This document shows positions 53,302 through 60,379 of a stretch of DNA of 64,000 bases, piece after piece. A program made the position numbers and the translations under genes. Each line of letters begins with the position of its first letter. The first letter of the stretch is position 1. The notes under the pieces were generated by a model. It did not search any database. It saw only the letters and a program-made list of their open reading frames with translations, and was not told where the DNA came from. The stretch is from Brumicola pallidula DSM 14239 = ACAM 615 (lineage in GTDB: Bacteria > Pseudomonadota > Gammaproteobacteria > Enterobacterales > Alteromonadaceae), in contig NZ_AUAV01000022.1 of assembly GCF_000428905.1 (NCBI RefSeq), forward strand, positions 1 through 64,000. The letters run 5' to 3'.

Positions 53302-54747
53302 CTAAAACAAGCTTGCTAATAACGCTGAACTTGATTGTTGTAATCTTGCTACGGTTTGGTCTAAGTTCAAATATCGTCCACGCAGTGTCTGTTCAAAACT
53401 GACTAAGCGCAGTTCAAACGCCGCTCTGTCGTCCAACAACTGTTCACGCTGGTCCTTCGCTGCGGTCTCTCGCCCTGCTAAGATACCGCTAGATTTAGTG
53501 TATTGGTCGATAAAGTCATATAGCTTATTGGCAATACCATCTTCAGCGGTAAACAGTTTTGATACTTCGTCAAAATTGTTTTCAAGCGCATCGCTCAAAC
53601 GACTCGCGCCAGTACCTAAGCCAAAGTCACTATTACCAATTTCTAGTTTGCCTTCACTGGTTAATTCGATACCAATTTGAAACAAGCCGCCCAATGCAGA
53701 TGCAGAAACAGAACTACTTAAAATACTACCTAAACCTGCTTGAATACCTCTAACGGTAAAGTCGCCAGCTAATGCACCATCGTCTTCCAAGTCTGATTCA
53801 CCGTATTTTGTCAAAGAGCGGATTTCATCGTTAAGCGAATTATAGCTTTCGACAAATTCTTTGATTTTTTCATCTAGGCCTTCCTCATCAAAACCGATAA
53901 CCAATGTTGAAGGCTGAAACTCATCATTTGCATCTTTTTCTGAAACCGCTTTTGCCGTAAACGTCACATTTTGAATTGTATTTTTGAATTCATTGCTATC
54001 ACTCTGTACCGTAATACCGTCAATAATAGCTTGTGAGTTTTGTGCCGTTTTCGTGGGCACTAAATAACTGGCAGTCTCAGCTGAATCAGTTGTGGCAATG
54101 CGATTAAGATCAGTAATATCGTTGTCATTTACTATAGAAAGGTCGTTACCTTCGCCGGTTATTTTTGAACTAAAAATCAATTTAGCGCCACCATCAGCGG
54201 TACCGGTGTTAATAATGTTTGCGGTAATACCAAAATTATCTTGCGCATTATTAATTTGTTCACGAAGCTCAGCTAACGTTGCACCCGCCGTTACATTAAT
54301 TGAAAATGTATCGCCTGTGCCGCCAATCTTGAAGGTAAGTGAACCAGCAGTGCCTGTCACTGAGTCAGTTGACGCAGCGAAACCACCATTGGCAGCTGCT
54401 GCGGATTCAATTCTACTGCCGCTCGCCAAACGTTCAACAGTAATTGCATACTCGCCTGTTAACGCACTGTTCGATGCTTTGGCTGTGAATGGTTCGGTAT
54501 CTTCAGAAGGATTGCGTATGGTAGGCTCGCGCCCAGTAAGGGCTTGGTCTTTGCGCAGTTCGTCTACTGAATCTTTAAATTCAGATAGTTTTGATTTTAT
54601 TTGTCCGAGACTTGAAATCTCGGACTCAATTCTTTCGTCTCGAGCATCTAATCGAGCGGATTTTGGTCCACGCTCAGCCGCTAGTAATTGTGTTACCAGA
54701 CCTTCGAGATCTAAACCTGAACCGACCCCTAACGATGAAATACCCAT
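53302..54747 (-). CDS. fliD: flagellar filament cap protein FliD
   Basis: A 481-residue HAP2 cap protein. The N-terminal MGISSLGVGSGLDLEGLVTQL and the C-terminal coiled coil ending in LDQTVARLQQSSSALLASLF are typical; the middle is the variable cap region. It follows flaG by 15 bp. Confidence 0.95.
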   Translation of the reverse strand: MGISSLGVGSGLDLEGLVTQLLAAERGPKSARLDARDERIESEISSLGQIKSKLSEFKDSVDELRKDQALTGREPTIRNPSEDTEPFTAKASNSALTGEYAITVERLASGSRIESAAAANGGFAASTDSVTGTAGSLTFKIGGTGDTFSINVTAGATLAELREQINNAQDNFGITANIINTGTADGGAKLIFSSKITGEGNDLSIVNDNDITDLNRIATTDSAETASYLVPTKTAQNSQAIIDGITVQSDSNEFKNTIQNVTFTAKAVSEKDANDEFQPSTLVIGFDEEGLDEKIKEFVESYNSLNDEIRSLTKYGESDLEDDGALAGDFTVRGIQAGLGSILSSSVSASALGGLFQIGIELTSEGKLEIGNSDFGLGTGASRLSDALENNFDEVSKLFTAEDGIANKLYDFIDQYTKSSGILAGRETAAKDQREQLLDDRAAFELRLVSFEQTLRGRYLNLDQTVARLQQSSSALLASLF

Positions 54748-54762
54748 GTTTTACCTCATTAA

Positions 54763-55242
54763 TTAAGCCTGCCCTTTTAGTAGAATACCAACACTACTGC
54801 CAAATTCAGACTGTAATTCGTTTATTCGCCCTGCAAATTTTAGCACTTCCTCGGAAGGAATTTGCCGTATAACATCTCCAGATGCCGTATCCTTGACCGT
54901 CACTACGGGTCTTTCCGACGCTTCATCTATTGAAAATGCTAGTTTCGTATTTCTACTTTGCAGAAACTCGCTAATGTCTAAAAGCGCTTGATTAAGTTCA
55001 ACAACGCTTCCCTCTCGTTGATATCTATCGGCCTCGCTAGCGTTTGCTTGAGTAGTTTGAGCTATTTTTTCTGCTATATTTTGCTCTGCATTGGCCTCAA
55101 TATTAGCATCAGTTTTAGCATTCTGAGACTTTATTTCATCCGTTGCTTCGACTTTATCAATACGTTCAAACACCGCCAACCCTGACGGCTTTACTAACTG
55201 ACTTGCAACATTGTTGCCAGCTTGCGGGATTATTGTGTCCAT
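54763..55242 (-). CDS. flaG: FlaG-family flagellar protein
   Basis: A 159-residue FlaG protein, which influences filament length in polar flagellates. The conserved part is C-terminal (about 90-159): LDISEFLQSRNTKLAFSIDE, PVVTVKDTASGDVIRQIPSEEVL. The N-terminal half is polar and low complexity (NAKTDANIEANAEQN). Position between a flagellin and fliD matches Vibrio and Alteromonas. Confidence 0.92.
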   Translation of the reverse strand: MDTIIPQAGNNVASQLVKPSGLAVFERIDKVEATDEIKSQNAKTDANIEANAEQNIAEKIAQTTQANASEADRYQREGSVVELNQALLDISEFLQSRNTKLAFSIDEASERPVVTVKDTASGDVIRQIPSEEVLKFAGRINELQSEFGSSVGILLKGQA

Positions 55243-55315
55243 TTTTAATTCCTTATATCAAATGAGAAAAACAGTTACACCAATATCTGGGTGAACCGGC
55301 AGTAAACGCAACTTA

Positions 55316-55338
55316 CAAGACGCTTAATTAGCGTCTTG
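55316..55338 (-). terminator. hairpin downstream of the 55.4-kb flagellin gene
   Basis: A perfect 9-bp stem (CAAGACGCT with AGCGTCTTG, loop of 5) lies 26 bp after the flagellin stop. On the minus strand it is followed only by a weak TAAGTT stretch, so it may be a processing or stability hairpin, or an attenuator before flaG, rather than a full terminator. Confidence 0.5.
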
Positions 55339-55369
55339 ATTAACCTCGTGATTAACCTCTTAATTAACC
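55334..55369 (-). repeat. 12-bp tandem repeat beginning at the stop codon of a flagellin gene
   Basis: Three 12-bp units on the minus strand read GGTTAATTAAGA, GGTTAATCACGA, GGTTAATCAAGA. The first GGT-TAA is the last codon plus stop of the flagellin; the next two reiterate it in the 3' flank. This is the same arrangement as at the flrC end. Confidence 0.75.
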
Positions 55370-56203
55370 TAGTAAAGACAACGCTGCTTGCGGTCTTTGA
55401 TTCGCCTGAGTCAGCACCAGAATTGATGCCTGCTGAATGATCTGATTTCGCGTGAGCTCTGCGGTTTCTGATGCGAAGTCAGTGTCACGAATTTGACTTC
55501 TCGCGCCAGCTAAATTCTCAGCAATGTTGCTCAAATTTCGGATAGTTGATTGAAAACGATTTTGCACAGCACCTAAGTCCGATCGCACGCCTCCTACCGC
55601 AGAAATAGCGGTATCAATACTTACCAATGCTGCAGAAGCATCATCAAAAGTAGCGACCGACAACGCGCCAATACCCAAACCTGTGGCACTAAAACCAGTG
55701 CCGCCAACAATGTTTGATGCGGACAAATTGACGCTGATCGTTTGCCCACTATTTGCACCAACTAAAAACGCCGCAGAATAAGACGCATCCAAAATACTCA
55801 GATCATTAAATTTGGTATCCGTCGCAATTCGAGAAATTTCTGTTTTTAAAGCTGACACTTCCTTTTGTAAGGCCGCGCGGTCAGAGGATGAATTAATACC
55901 GTTTTGTGATTGCACTGCTAATTGACGGATCCGCTGCAACGACATTGTGGTTTCTGCTAACGCACCTTCAGCCGTTTGGGTCATAGAAATAGCGTCGTTA
56001 GAATTTCTTACGGCTTGATTCAATCCTTGTATTTGACTTGTCATACGATCTGAAATTTGTAAGCCCGCAGCATCATCTGCGGCGCTATTAATTCTAAATC
56101 CTGATGCCAATCGCTCAAAGGACTTATTCAGTGCTTGCTCTGTTTCACTTAGCTGTCTTTGCGCATTAAGCGATGGTACATTGGTGTTTACAAAAATTGA
56201 CAT
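55364..56203 (-). CDS. flagellin (third copy)
   Basis: A 279-residue flagellin. Conserved N ([37 protein letters not shown]) and C regions ([20 protein letters not shown], ending RPQAALSLLG) flank a short variable centre (about 165-200). The ATG at 56203 has GGAGGT 4 nt upstream; a further upstream ATG would add five non-conserved residues. Ser/Thr-rich centre residues are candidate sites for pseudaminic acid. It is preceded by a sigma-28 promoter and is the last flagellin before flaG. Confidence 0.95.
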   Translation of the reverse strand: MSIFVNTNVPSLNAQRQLSETEQALNKSFERLASGFRINSAADDAAGLQISDRMTSQIQGLNQAVRNSNDAISMTQTAEGALAETTMSLQRIRQLAVQSQNGINSSSDRAALQKEVSALKTEISRIATDTKFNDLSILDASYSAAFLVGANSGQTISVNLSASNIVGGTGFSATGLGIGALSVATFDDASAALVSIDTAISAVGGVRSDLGAVQNRFQSTIRNLSNIAENLAGARSQIRDTDFASETAELTRNQIIQQASILVLTQANQRPQAALSLLG

Positions 56204-56354
56204 GATACCTCCGATCAAAAAAGAGTGAGTGCTAGACTCTCTTTTTCAAAACTATTTTCATGCTAACTTGGTTCACTAGGCCAAATTAGCAACCTCGTCG
56301 CTTAACTGGTTCGACACAAAACCAAAAAAACGGTAGATTACCCCTCTACTGACT

Positions 56355-56381
56355 GTATCGGCAAAATCTGTAGAACCTTTA
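56355..56381 (-). promoter_or_regulatory. sigma-28 promoter of the 55.4-kb flagellin gene
   Basis: The minus strand reads TAAA, 15 nt, GCCGATAC, identical in its -10 to the promoter of the divergent flagellin at 41.6 kb. The leader is about 145 nt. Confidence 0.85.
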
Positions 56382-56497
56382 GCTGTTTATTTTAAAAAAA
56401 TATCATTACTGACTTAACCCTTGAAAGATAACTACTTTTCAATGTTTAAAAGCCCAAGTTTCACACAAGAAGCACTATCTTAAGGAATAAAATTTCA

Positions 56498-56800
56498 TTG
56501 GAATATTTCATTTCACTCAGTATTGTTGGTTTTTGTTGTCTGTGTTTGTATTCATATTATGTGCTGAAAAATGAAACGGTCACGAAACAAAAGTATTTTC
56601 ATATGGCTGTCACTTGGGGAGTGGTATCGACACTTTTTGGGATTTTCAGTGGTGTTTTCGTGCTAGTCGCTATCTTTAGCGTCATTACAAAAGAGTGGGA
56701 TAATGCCTTTCTACTGACTAAAATCCCCGTGTTTATAGGTACATATGTCTCGTTTTTCATCTTTACTAAATATAAAAAACGATACAAAGACAGACTTTAG
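56498..56800 (+). CDS. small predicted membrane protein of unknown function
   Basis: A 100-residue protein on the strand opposite to all its neighbours. Three hydrophobic helices are clear (about 3-23 FISLSIVGFCCLCLYSYYVL, 38-65, and 73-92), with a basic C-terminal tail KYKKRYKDRL. The start is TTG; an AAGGA lies 11 nt upstream, rather far. I recognise no family. It lies between two flagellin genes, divergent from the flagellin sigma-28 promoter at 56.4 kb, and looks like an insert into the flagellin block. Confidence 0.55.
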   Translation: MEYFISLSIVGFCCLCLYSYYVLKNETVTKQKYFHMAVTWGVVSTLFGIFSGVFVLVAIFSVITKEWDNAFLLTKIPVFIGTYVSFFIFTKYKKRYKDRL

Positions 56801-56840
56801 CAAGAGTGCTCAACAGTATCTGTGTGGATTTTTTATGCCA

Positions 56841-56857
56841 TTGGCACGGTACATGCT
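56841..56857 (+). promoter_or_regulatory. plus-strand sigma-54 promoter with no gene downstream
   Basis: The plus strand reads TTGGCACGGTACATGCT: perfect -24 TTGGCACG and -12 ATGCT with GG to GC spacing of exactly 10 nt. It points to higher coordinates into about 550 bp without an open frame, then runs antisense to a flagellin gene. Confidence 0.6.
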
Positions 56858-56914
56858 TAATATAGCTTGTCGAGGTAAAAACTAATAGCTTGCAGCACTG
56901 AACTATTAGGAAAG

Positions 56915-56946
56915 GAAAAAAGGTCGAGCCATAGGGCGGCCCGACC
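56915..56946 (-). terminator. minus-strand intrinsic terminator in the gene-free stretch after a flagellin gene
   Basis: On the minus strand GGTCGGGCC...GGCTCGACC forms a GC-rich hairpin (56922-56946, with a small bulge) followed by six T residues. It would end a transcript coming from the flagellin at 57.4 kb, about 460 nt after that gene, or from an independent RNA in between. Confidence 0.65.
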
Positions 56947-57404
56947 AACTTGCTCACGTTAGGAGTGGAGCAAAGCAGTTTCGTCGGCTTGCAGGATTGT
57001 AGAACAAGTTACTGGCCTCTCAACCTAAACTTCTATACTCTCAGTCTTGTAAGTCGGCATTTTAATTGATACGTGTCGCAATTTCTAATTCAGGCTCTCT
57101 ATTTCAGGTTGGCAAGTCTATTACCCTCTTAGCGCTTATCGATGCGTCCTTCTATCAAATTCCTAGTTAGCCTGTCGGCCGCCATCCGTGGCAATATAAG
57201 CCTCTCAACGCTTTCCAATTAACTAAATTCTTATAAATATCTGACTTGTTAACGTTGAATGACATTAATTTGCCGTTTCGGCTATTGATTGCCGCTTTAC
57301 TTTAAATTGCAGTGCCTCGCAATGCGAATCTAACTAACAAACGACTTACCATCAGTAAACAAAGTAATTCAAACATCTGCATCACCTTCTAGTCGATAAT
57401 TCTG
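56947..57404. other. gene-free stretch between flagellin genes
   Basis: About 460 bp without a convincing open frame on either strand. It is bounded by a minus-strand terminator on the left and the flagellin stop on the right, and a plus-strand sigma-54 promoter reads into it. It contains one CGTTAGGAG (56957-56965, plus strand), the same 9-mer that forms the ribosome site of two flagellin genes on the other strand. I recognise no known RNA family. Confidence 0.5.
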
Positions 57405-58235
57405 TTAACCCTGAAGTAAACTTAAAGCCGCTTGAGGGCGCTGATTTGCCTGGCTTAAGATAGTGGTACTTGCCTGCTGAATTATTTGTGCGCGAGTTAA
57501 TTCAGACGTTTCCTTGGCAAAGTCTGTGTCTCTTATTTGAGACCTTGCTGCTGACACATTCTCAGAAACATTGGACAAATTACGAATAGTCGACTGAAAA
57601 CGGTTTTGCACGGCACCTAAATCAGCTCGCTTACCATTAATAATCTCAATTGCAGTATCAATCTGAGCTAGTGCTCTTGAGGCATCACCAGGCGTTGCAA
57701 CACTAAGCGTAGCACTTCCGAATAAACCTAAAGTACCAAATCCATTAGGTCGAGATACATTAACGTTAATCGTCTGCCCTGCATTTGCTCCGACCAGAAA
57801 AGCGGATGAAAAGCTGCCATCAAGGACGTTAACACCACCAAACTGAGTCGTTGTGGAAACGCGGCTCATCTCGACTTTTAGCGCTGACACCTCTTTTTGT
57901 AGGGCTCCGCGGTCAGCCGATGAGTTAATACCGTTTTGTGACTGAATGGCCAAAACACGAATACGTTGTAAAGCATTCGTTGTTTCCTGTAAGGCTCCCT
58001 CAATGGTCTGTGATAATGAAATACCATCGTTGGCATTTCGCACAGCCTGATCGAGACCTTGAATTTGCGATGTCATTCGGTCTACGATTTGTAAACCGGC
58101 AGCATCATCTTTTGCACTATTGATCCGAAAGCCCGAAGACAATCTTTCAAAAGAAGTATTTAGACTGGTTGATGTACTTTGTAATTGTCTTTGTGCATTC
58201 AATGCAGACACATTAGTATTGACGAATAAGCTCAT
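57405..58235 (-). CDS. flagellin (second copy)
   Basis: A 276-residue flagellin with start [37 protein letters not shown], and C-terminal [20 protein letters not shown] ending RPQAALSLLQG. It differs from its two sisters at several normally uniform positions (AKDD for AADD/ASDD, IVDR for ISDR). TTAGGAG precedes the ATG. No sigma-28 or minus-strand sigma-54 promoter is recognisable upstream; a sigma-54-like element 83 bp upstream points away from the gene. Confidence 0.95.
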   Translation of the reverse strand: MSLFVNTNVSALNAQRQLQSTSTSLNTSFERLSSGFRINSAKDDAAGLQIVDRMTSQIQGLDQAVRNANDGISLSQTIEGALQETTNALQRIRVLAIQSQNGINSSADRGALQKEVSALKVEMSRVSTTTQFGGVNVLDGSFSSAFLVGANAGQTINVNVSRPNGFGTLGLFGSATLSVATPGDASRALAQIDTAIEIINGKRADLGAVQNRFQSTIRNLSNVSENVSAARSQIRDTDFAKETSELTRAQIIQQASTTILSQANQRPQAALSLLQG

Positions 58236-58316
58236 GATAATCTCCTAACGATTTTCAAATAGTAAATTTTAATAATTAAGCGCATTTATTATTATTTTTA
58301 TACGCATTTTTCATTT

Positions 58317-58334
58317 TTGGCACACTTGGTGCAT
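58317..58334 (+). promoter_or_regulatory. plus-strand sigma-54-like promoter upstream of the second flagellin, pointing away
   Basis: The plus strand reads TTTGGCACACTTGGTGCA: -24 TTGGCAC perfect, -12 GTGCA, GG to GC spacing 10 nt. The predicted start is near 58344, where a hairpin (AAGTCA with TGACTT, 58345-58361) begins, followed by the structured element at 58406-58497. No open frame follows. Confidence 0.5.
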
Positions 58335-58405
58335 TACATAAATCAAGTCATGGACTGACTTATTTCATCAAGCAGTCACTCGCCTGATGATGCAATTGCT
58401 GTAAC

Positions 58406-58497
58406 AGAGCGAAAGCTCTTGCTGACTGACAGGTATATGGTGTTCCAGACCTCTATACCTCTCACTACCTCCTGGCATCATTCCTGTCAGTCAGCAA
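58406..58497. other. structured element A (repeated 3' flank of flagellin genes)
   Basis: A small hairpin (AGAGC-GAAA-GCTCT, 58406-58419) is followed by a 14- to 15-bp perfect inverted repeat (TGCTGACTGACAGG at 58420-58433, its complement at 58483-58496) enclosing a 49-nt loop. The loop ends with ACTACCTCCTGGC plus TCATTCC (58464-58484), which recurs with one mismatch at 59341-59361 downstream of the first flagellin, where a matching pair of hairpins is also found. It is read as the 3' flank of a lost flagellin gene on the minus strand, or as an RNA from the plus strand. Confidence 0.6.
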
Positions 58498-58597
58498 ATT
58501 CCTAATTTCTCAGGTAAGTCAGTATTTTGGCGTTTATCACCCACACTTATTCTTCACAAATGTGCCTATCAATCTTTTTTAATGTCTTTTATTTGCA

Positions 58598-58662
58598 GTT
58601 CTTTTTAGCCGTTCTTTTTAGCTGTTCTTTTTAGCAGTTCTATTTAGCAGTTCTATTTAGCC
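58598..58662. repeat. 13-bp tandem array (five copies)
   Basis: Five consecutive units GTTCTTTTTAGC plus one variable base (or GTTCTATTTAGC) fill 58598-58662. They lie where the body of the decayed flagellin gene would have been. No coding role is visible. Confidence 0.85.
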
Positions 58663-58742
58663 TTTGAGATTGCTATATGCATAAAGCCTAGAGCTACAGA
58701 GGCAATGTATTGCCCTGAATTTTCGCTAACTAAAAATATAAA

Positions 58743-58817
58743 CTAAAAATTGCCGCTGAGAATATTAATGCCTGCAGAATGAGCAGCAGTCGTATGCGTA
58801 TTAACGAATAGACTCAT
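58743..58817 (-). pseudogene. relic of a flagellin gene (5' end only)
   Basis: On the minus strand TTAGGAG and ATG at 58817 are followed by MSLFVNTHTTAAHSAGI and then, 24 codons in, a stop. The ribosome site and first seven residues (MSLFVNT) match the intact flagellins, and the next residues are a degraded form of NxSALNAQR; nothing of the conserved helices or C terminus remains. About 300 bp downstream lies a 3' flank element shared with the intact first flagellin, so a full gene probably once filled the space. Confidence 0.75.
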
Positions 58818-58990
58818 GATATTTCTCCTAACGGTTGATGCATGTTGAACGGCCAACCTCTTTGGGTTGTTGCTCATTCAGCATGACGATATTTCAGCCT
58901 CAATGATTATTATTGTTTTCGTGTCTTTCGACTTTCATTGAATCATGTGTTGTCGCTCTTTGGCGTTTAACATCATGTTGCTTCGCGTCA

Positions 58991-59050
58991 TTTATTAAGT
59001 GCTGTTTATTAAGTGCTGTTTATTAAGTGCTGCGTTTATTAAGTGCTGCG
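58991..59050. repeat. 14- to 16-bp tandem array (four copies) upstream of the flagellin relic
   Basis: TTTATTAAGTGCTG is repeated three times head to tail (58991-59032) and once more after a CG (59035-59048), followed by a degenerate copy. It lies within the leader region of the flagellin relic, between a possible sigma-28 promoter and its ATG. Confidence 0.85.
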
Positions 59051-59112
59051 TTTATAAAGAACTGTATACCTAGCCAGAGTATTTATTGTTGTTATCTCCA
59101 TGCTTACAATAC

Positions 59113-59140
59113 TTATCGTGCAGATACGCAAAAAGCTTTA
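59113..59140 (-). promoter_or_regulatory. weak sigma-28-like element upstream of the flagellin relic
   Basis: The minus strand reads TAAA, 16 nt, CACGATAA. The spacing is one longer than ideal and the -10 has two mismatches, so it may be a decaying promoter of the lost flagellin gene. Confidence 0.3.
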
Positions 59141-59250
59141 ATAATAAAACTAAATAATATTGAAAGAATGGGGAGTTTGTAACATAGATAATGATAATTA
59201 TTAATTATATCAAATGGTTAGTGAAATAAAATATAAAAATAAAAGTGCAG

Positions 59251-59279
59251 AAAAATAAGCGGCCAGGCAATGCCTGGCC
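59251..59279 (-). terminator. intrinsic terminator of the first flagellin gene
   Basis: An 8-bp GC-rich stem (GGCCAGGC with GCCTGGCC, loop of 3) is followed on the minus strand by GCTTATTTTT. It lies about 105 bp after the flagellin stop codon. Confidence 0.85.
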
Positions 59280-59297
59280 TATCGCTCTTTGTGTGTC

Positions 59298-59369
59298 GAG
59301 AGTGAGCGGACTCTCTTCTGTCTGGATGGTGACGCTAGATACTACCTCCTGGCTTCATTCCCCAAACAG
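59298..59369. other. structured element B in the 3' untranslated region of the first flagellin
   Basis: A hairpin GAGAGT/ACTCTC (59298-59315) is followed by an imperfect stem (CTGTCTGG at 59318-59325 against 59362-59369) enclosing the conserved loop ACTACCTCCTGGC plus TCATTCC (59341-59361). The order and shape match element A near 58.4 kb, while the stems differ in sequence, as expected for a conserved RNA fold. Read on the minus strand the loop contains CCAGGAGGTAGT. Confidence 0.6.
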
Positions 59370-59384
59370 TAGGGTCAGTTAGAC

Positions 59385-60224
59385 TTAACCAAGAAGCTGA
59401 AGAGCGGCCTGAGGACGCTGATTAGCCTGTGATAGTATGGTTGTACTAGCCTGCTGAATAATCTGGTTACGTGTCAACTCAGCCGTCTCAGCTGCGAAAT
59501 CTGTGTCACGGATTTGGGATCTTGCACCCTGTACGTTCTCAGAAATATTAGTCAAGTTGCGGATTGTTGATTGGAACCGATTTGTTAATGCACCTAGGTC
59601 GGCTCTTGCGCCACCTATTCCAGAGATTGCCGCATCAATTGCCACTAGAGCTGCAGAAGCGCCACCGAAACTTGAAACCGATAAGTCATCGATGCCTAGA
59701 CCCGCTGTAGAGAAACCGCTGATACCACCCAGGTTACCACCTGACAAGTTAACTGAAATTGTTTGTCCACTGTTGGCGCCTATTAAAAAAGCAGCAGAGA
59801 AGTTACTATCCAACAAGTTCACACTGTTAAATTGGGTGTCGGTCGAAATTCTTGATATCTCTAGTTTTAGAGCAGAAACTTCTTTTTGAAGCGCTGTTCT
59901 ATCAGCAGAAGAGTTAATACCATTCTGTGATTGAACTGCTAACTGGCGGATCCTCTGTAAAGAACTTGTGGTTTCAGATAATGCACCTTCAGCAGTTTGC
60001 GTCAATGAAATCGCATCGTTCGCATTTCGAACGGCTTGGTTTAAGCCGTTGATTTGCGTAGTCATACGATCCGAAATTTGCAAACCTGCAGCATCATCTG
60101 AAGCGCGGTTAATACGGAAACCCGAAGATAAACGTTCGAACGAGGTGTTCAAACTGTTTGATGAATTCATTAATGAACGTTGAGCATTCAACGCCGACGC
60201 ATTTGTATTTACGAACAAGGACAT
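59385..60224 (-). CDS. flagellin (first copy)
   Basis: A 279-residue flagellin: [37 protein letters not shown], a short Gly/Ser-rich centre (about 165-200, [17 protein letters not shown]) and [20 protein letters not shown], ending [15 protein letters not shown] 6 nt upstream fixes the ATG at 60224; the open frame extends to a GTG at 60239 that is not used. It has the best promoter, leader and terminator of the set and may be the major filament subunit (inferred). Confidence 0.96.
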   Translation of the reverse strand: MSLFVNTNASALNAQRSLMNSSNSLNTSFERLSSGFRINRASDDAAGLQISDRMTTQINGLNQAVRNANDAISLTQTAEGALSETTSSLQRIRQLAVQSQNGINSSADRTALQKEVSALKLEISRISTDTQFNSVNLLDSNFSAAFLIGANSGQTISVNLSGGNLGGISGFSTAGLGIDDLSVSSFGGASAALVAIDAAISGIGGARADLGALTNRFQSTIRNLTNISENVQGARSQIRDTDFAAETAELTRNQIIQQASTTILSQANQRPQAALQLLG

Positions 60225-60246
60225 ATGTCTCTCCTGCACTCTCAGT

Positions 60247-60280
60247 CCAGCGGCTTGCTGGTCCCCGGACGTGACTCCGG
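60247..60280 (-). promoter_or_regulatory. two GC-rich hairpins in the leader of the first flagellin
   Basis: CCAGC-GGCTT-GCTGG (60247-60261) and CCGGA-CGTGAC-TCCGG (60265-60280) stand just upstream of the ribosome site, in otherwise AT-rich DNA. On the mRNA, GGA trinucleotides occur in or beside both hairpins and in the Shine-Dalgarno, a layout compatible with CsrA binding or mRNA stabilisation. Confidence 0.45.
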
Positions 60281-60352
60281 TGGTTTAATAACTACTTGTA
60301 GAACAATAACCATCCAAATGATAAGTTAATGTACTGGCTCTCTCGTAAAGGT

Positions 60353-60379
60353 TTATCGACAAACGTTGAATTCCCTTTA
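60353..60379 (-). promoter_or_regulatory. sigma-28 promoter of the first flagellin
   Basis: The minus strand reads TAAA, 15 nt, GTCGATAA: ideal spacing and 7 of 8 matches to the -10 GCCGATAA. The leader is about 120 nt. Confidence 0.88.

Noticed and set aside
56766-56957. Minus-strand 63-codon frame near the small membrane protein gene
   Set aside because: It spans the minus-strand terminator hairpin and the plus-strand sigma-54 promoter and has no ribosome site.
58236-58740. Minus-strand sigma-54 or sigma-28 promoter for the second flagellin
   Set aside because: I checked GC pairs 10 nt before CC on the plus strand up to about 58600 and looked for TTATCGGC-like -10 elements; none fits, so no promoter is called.
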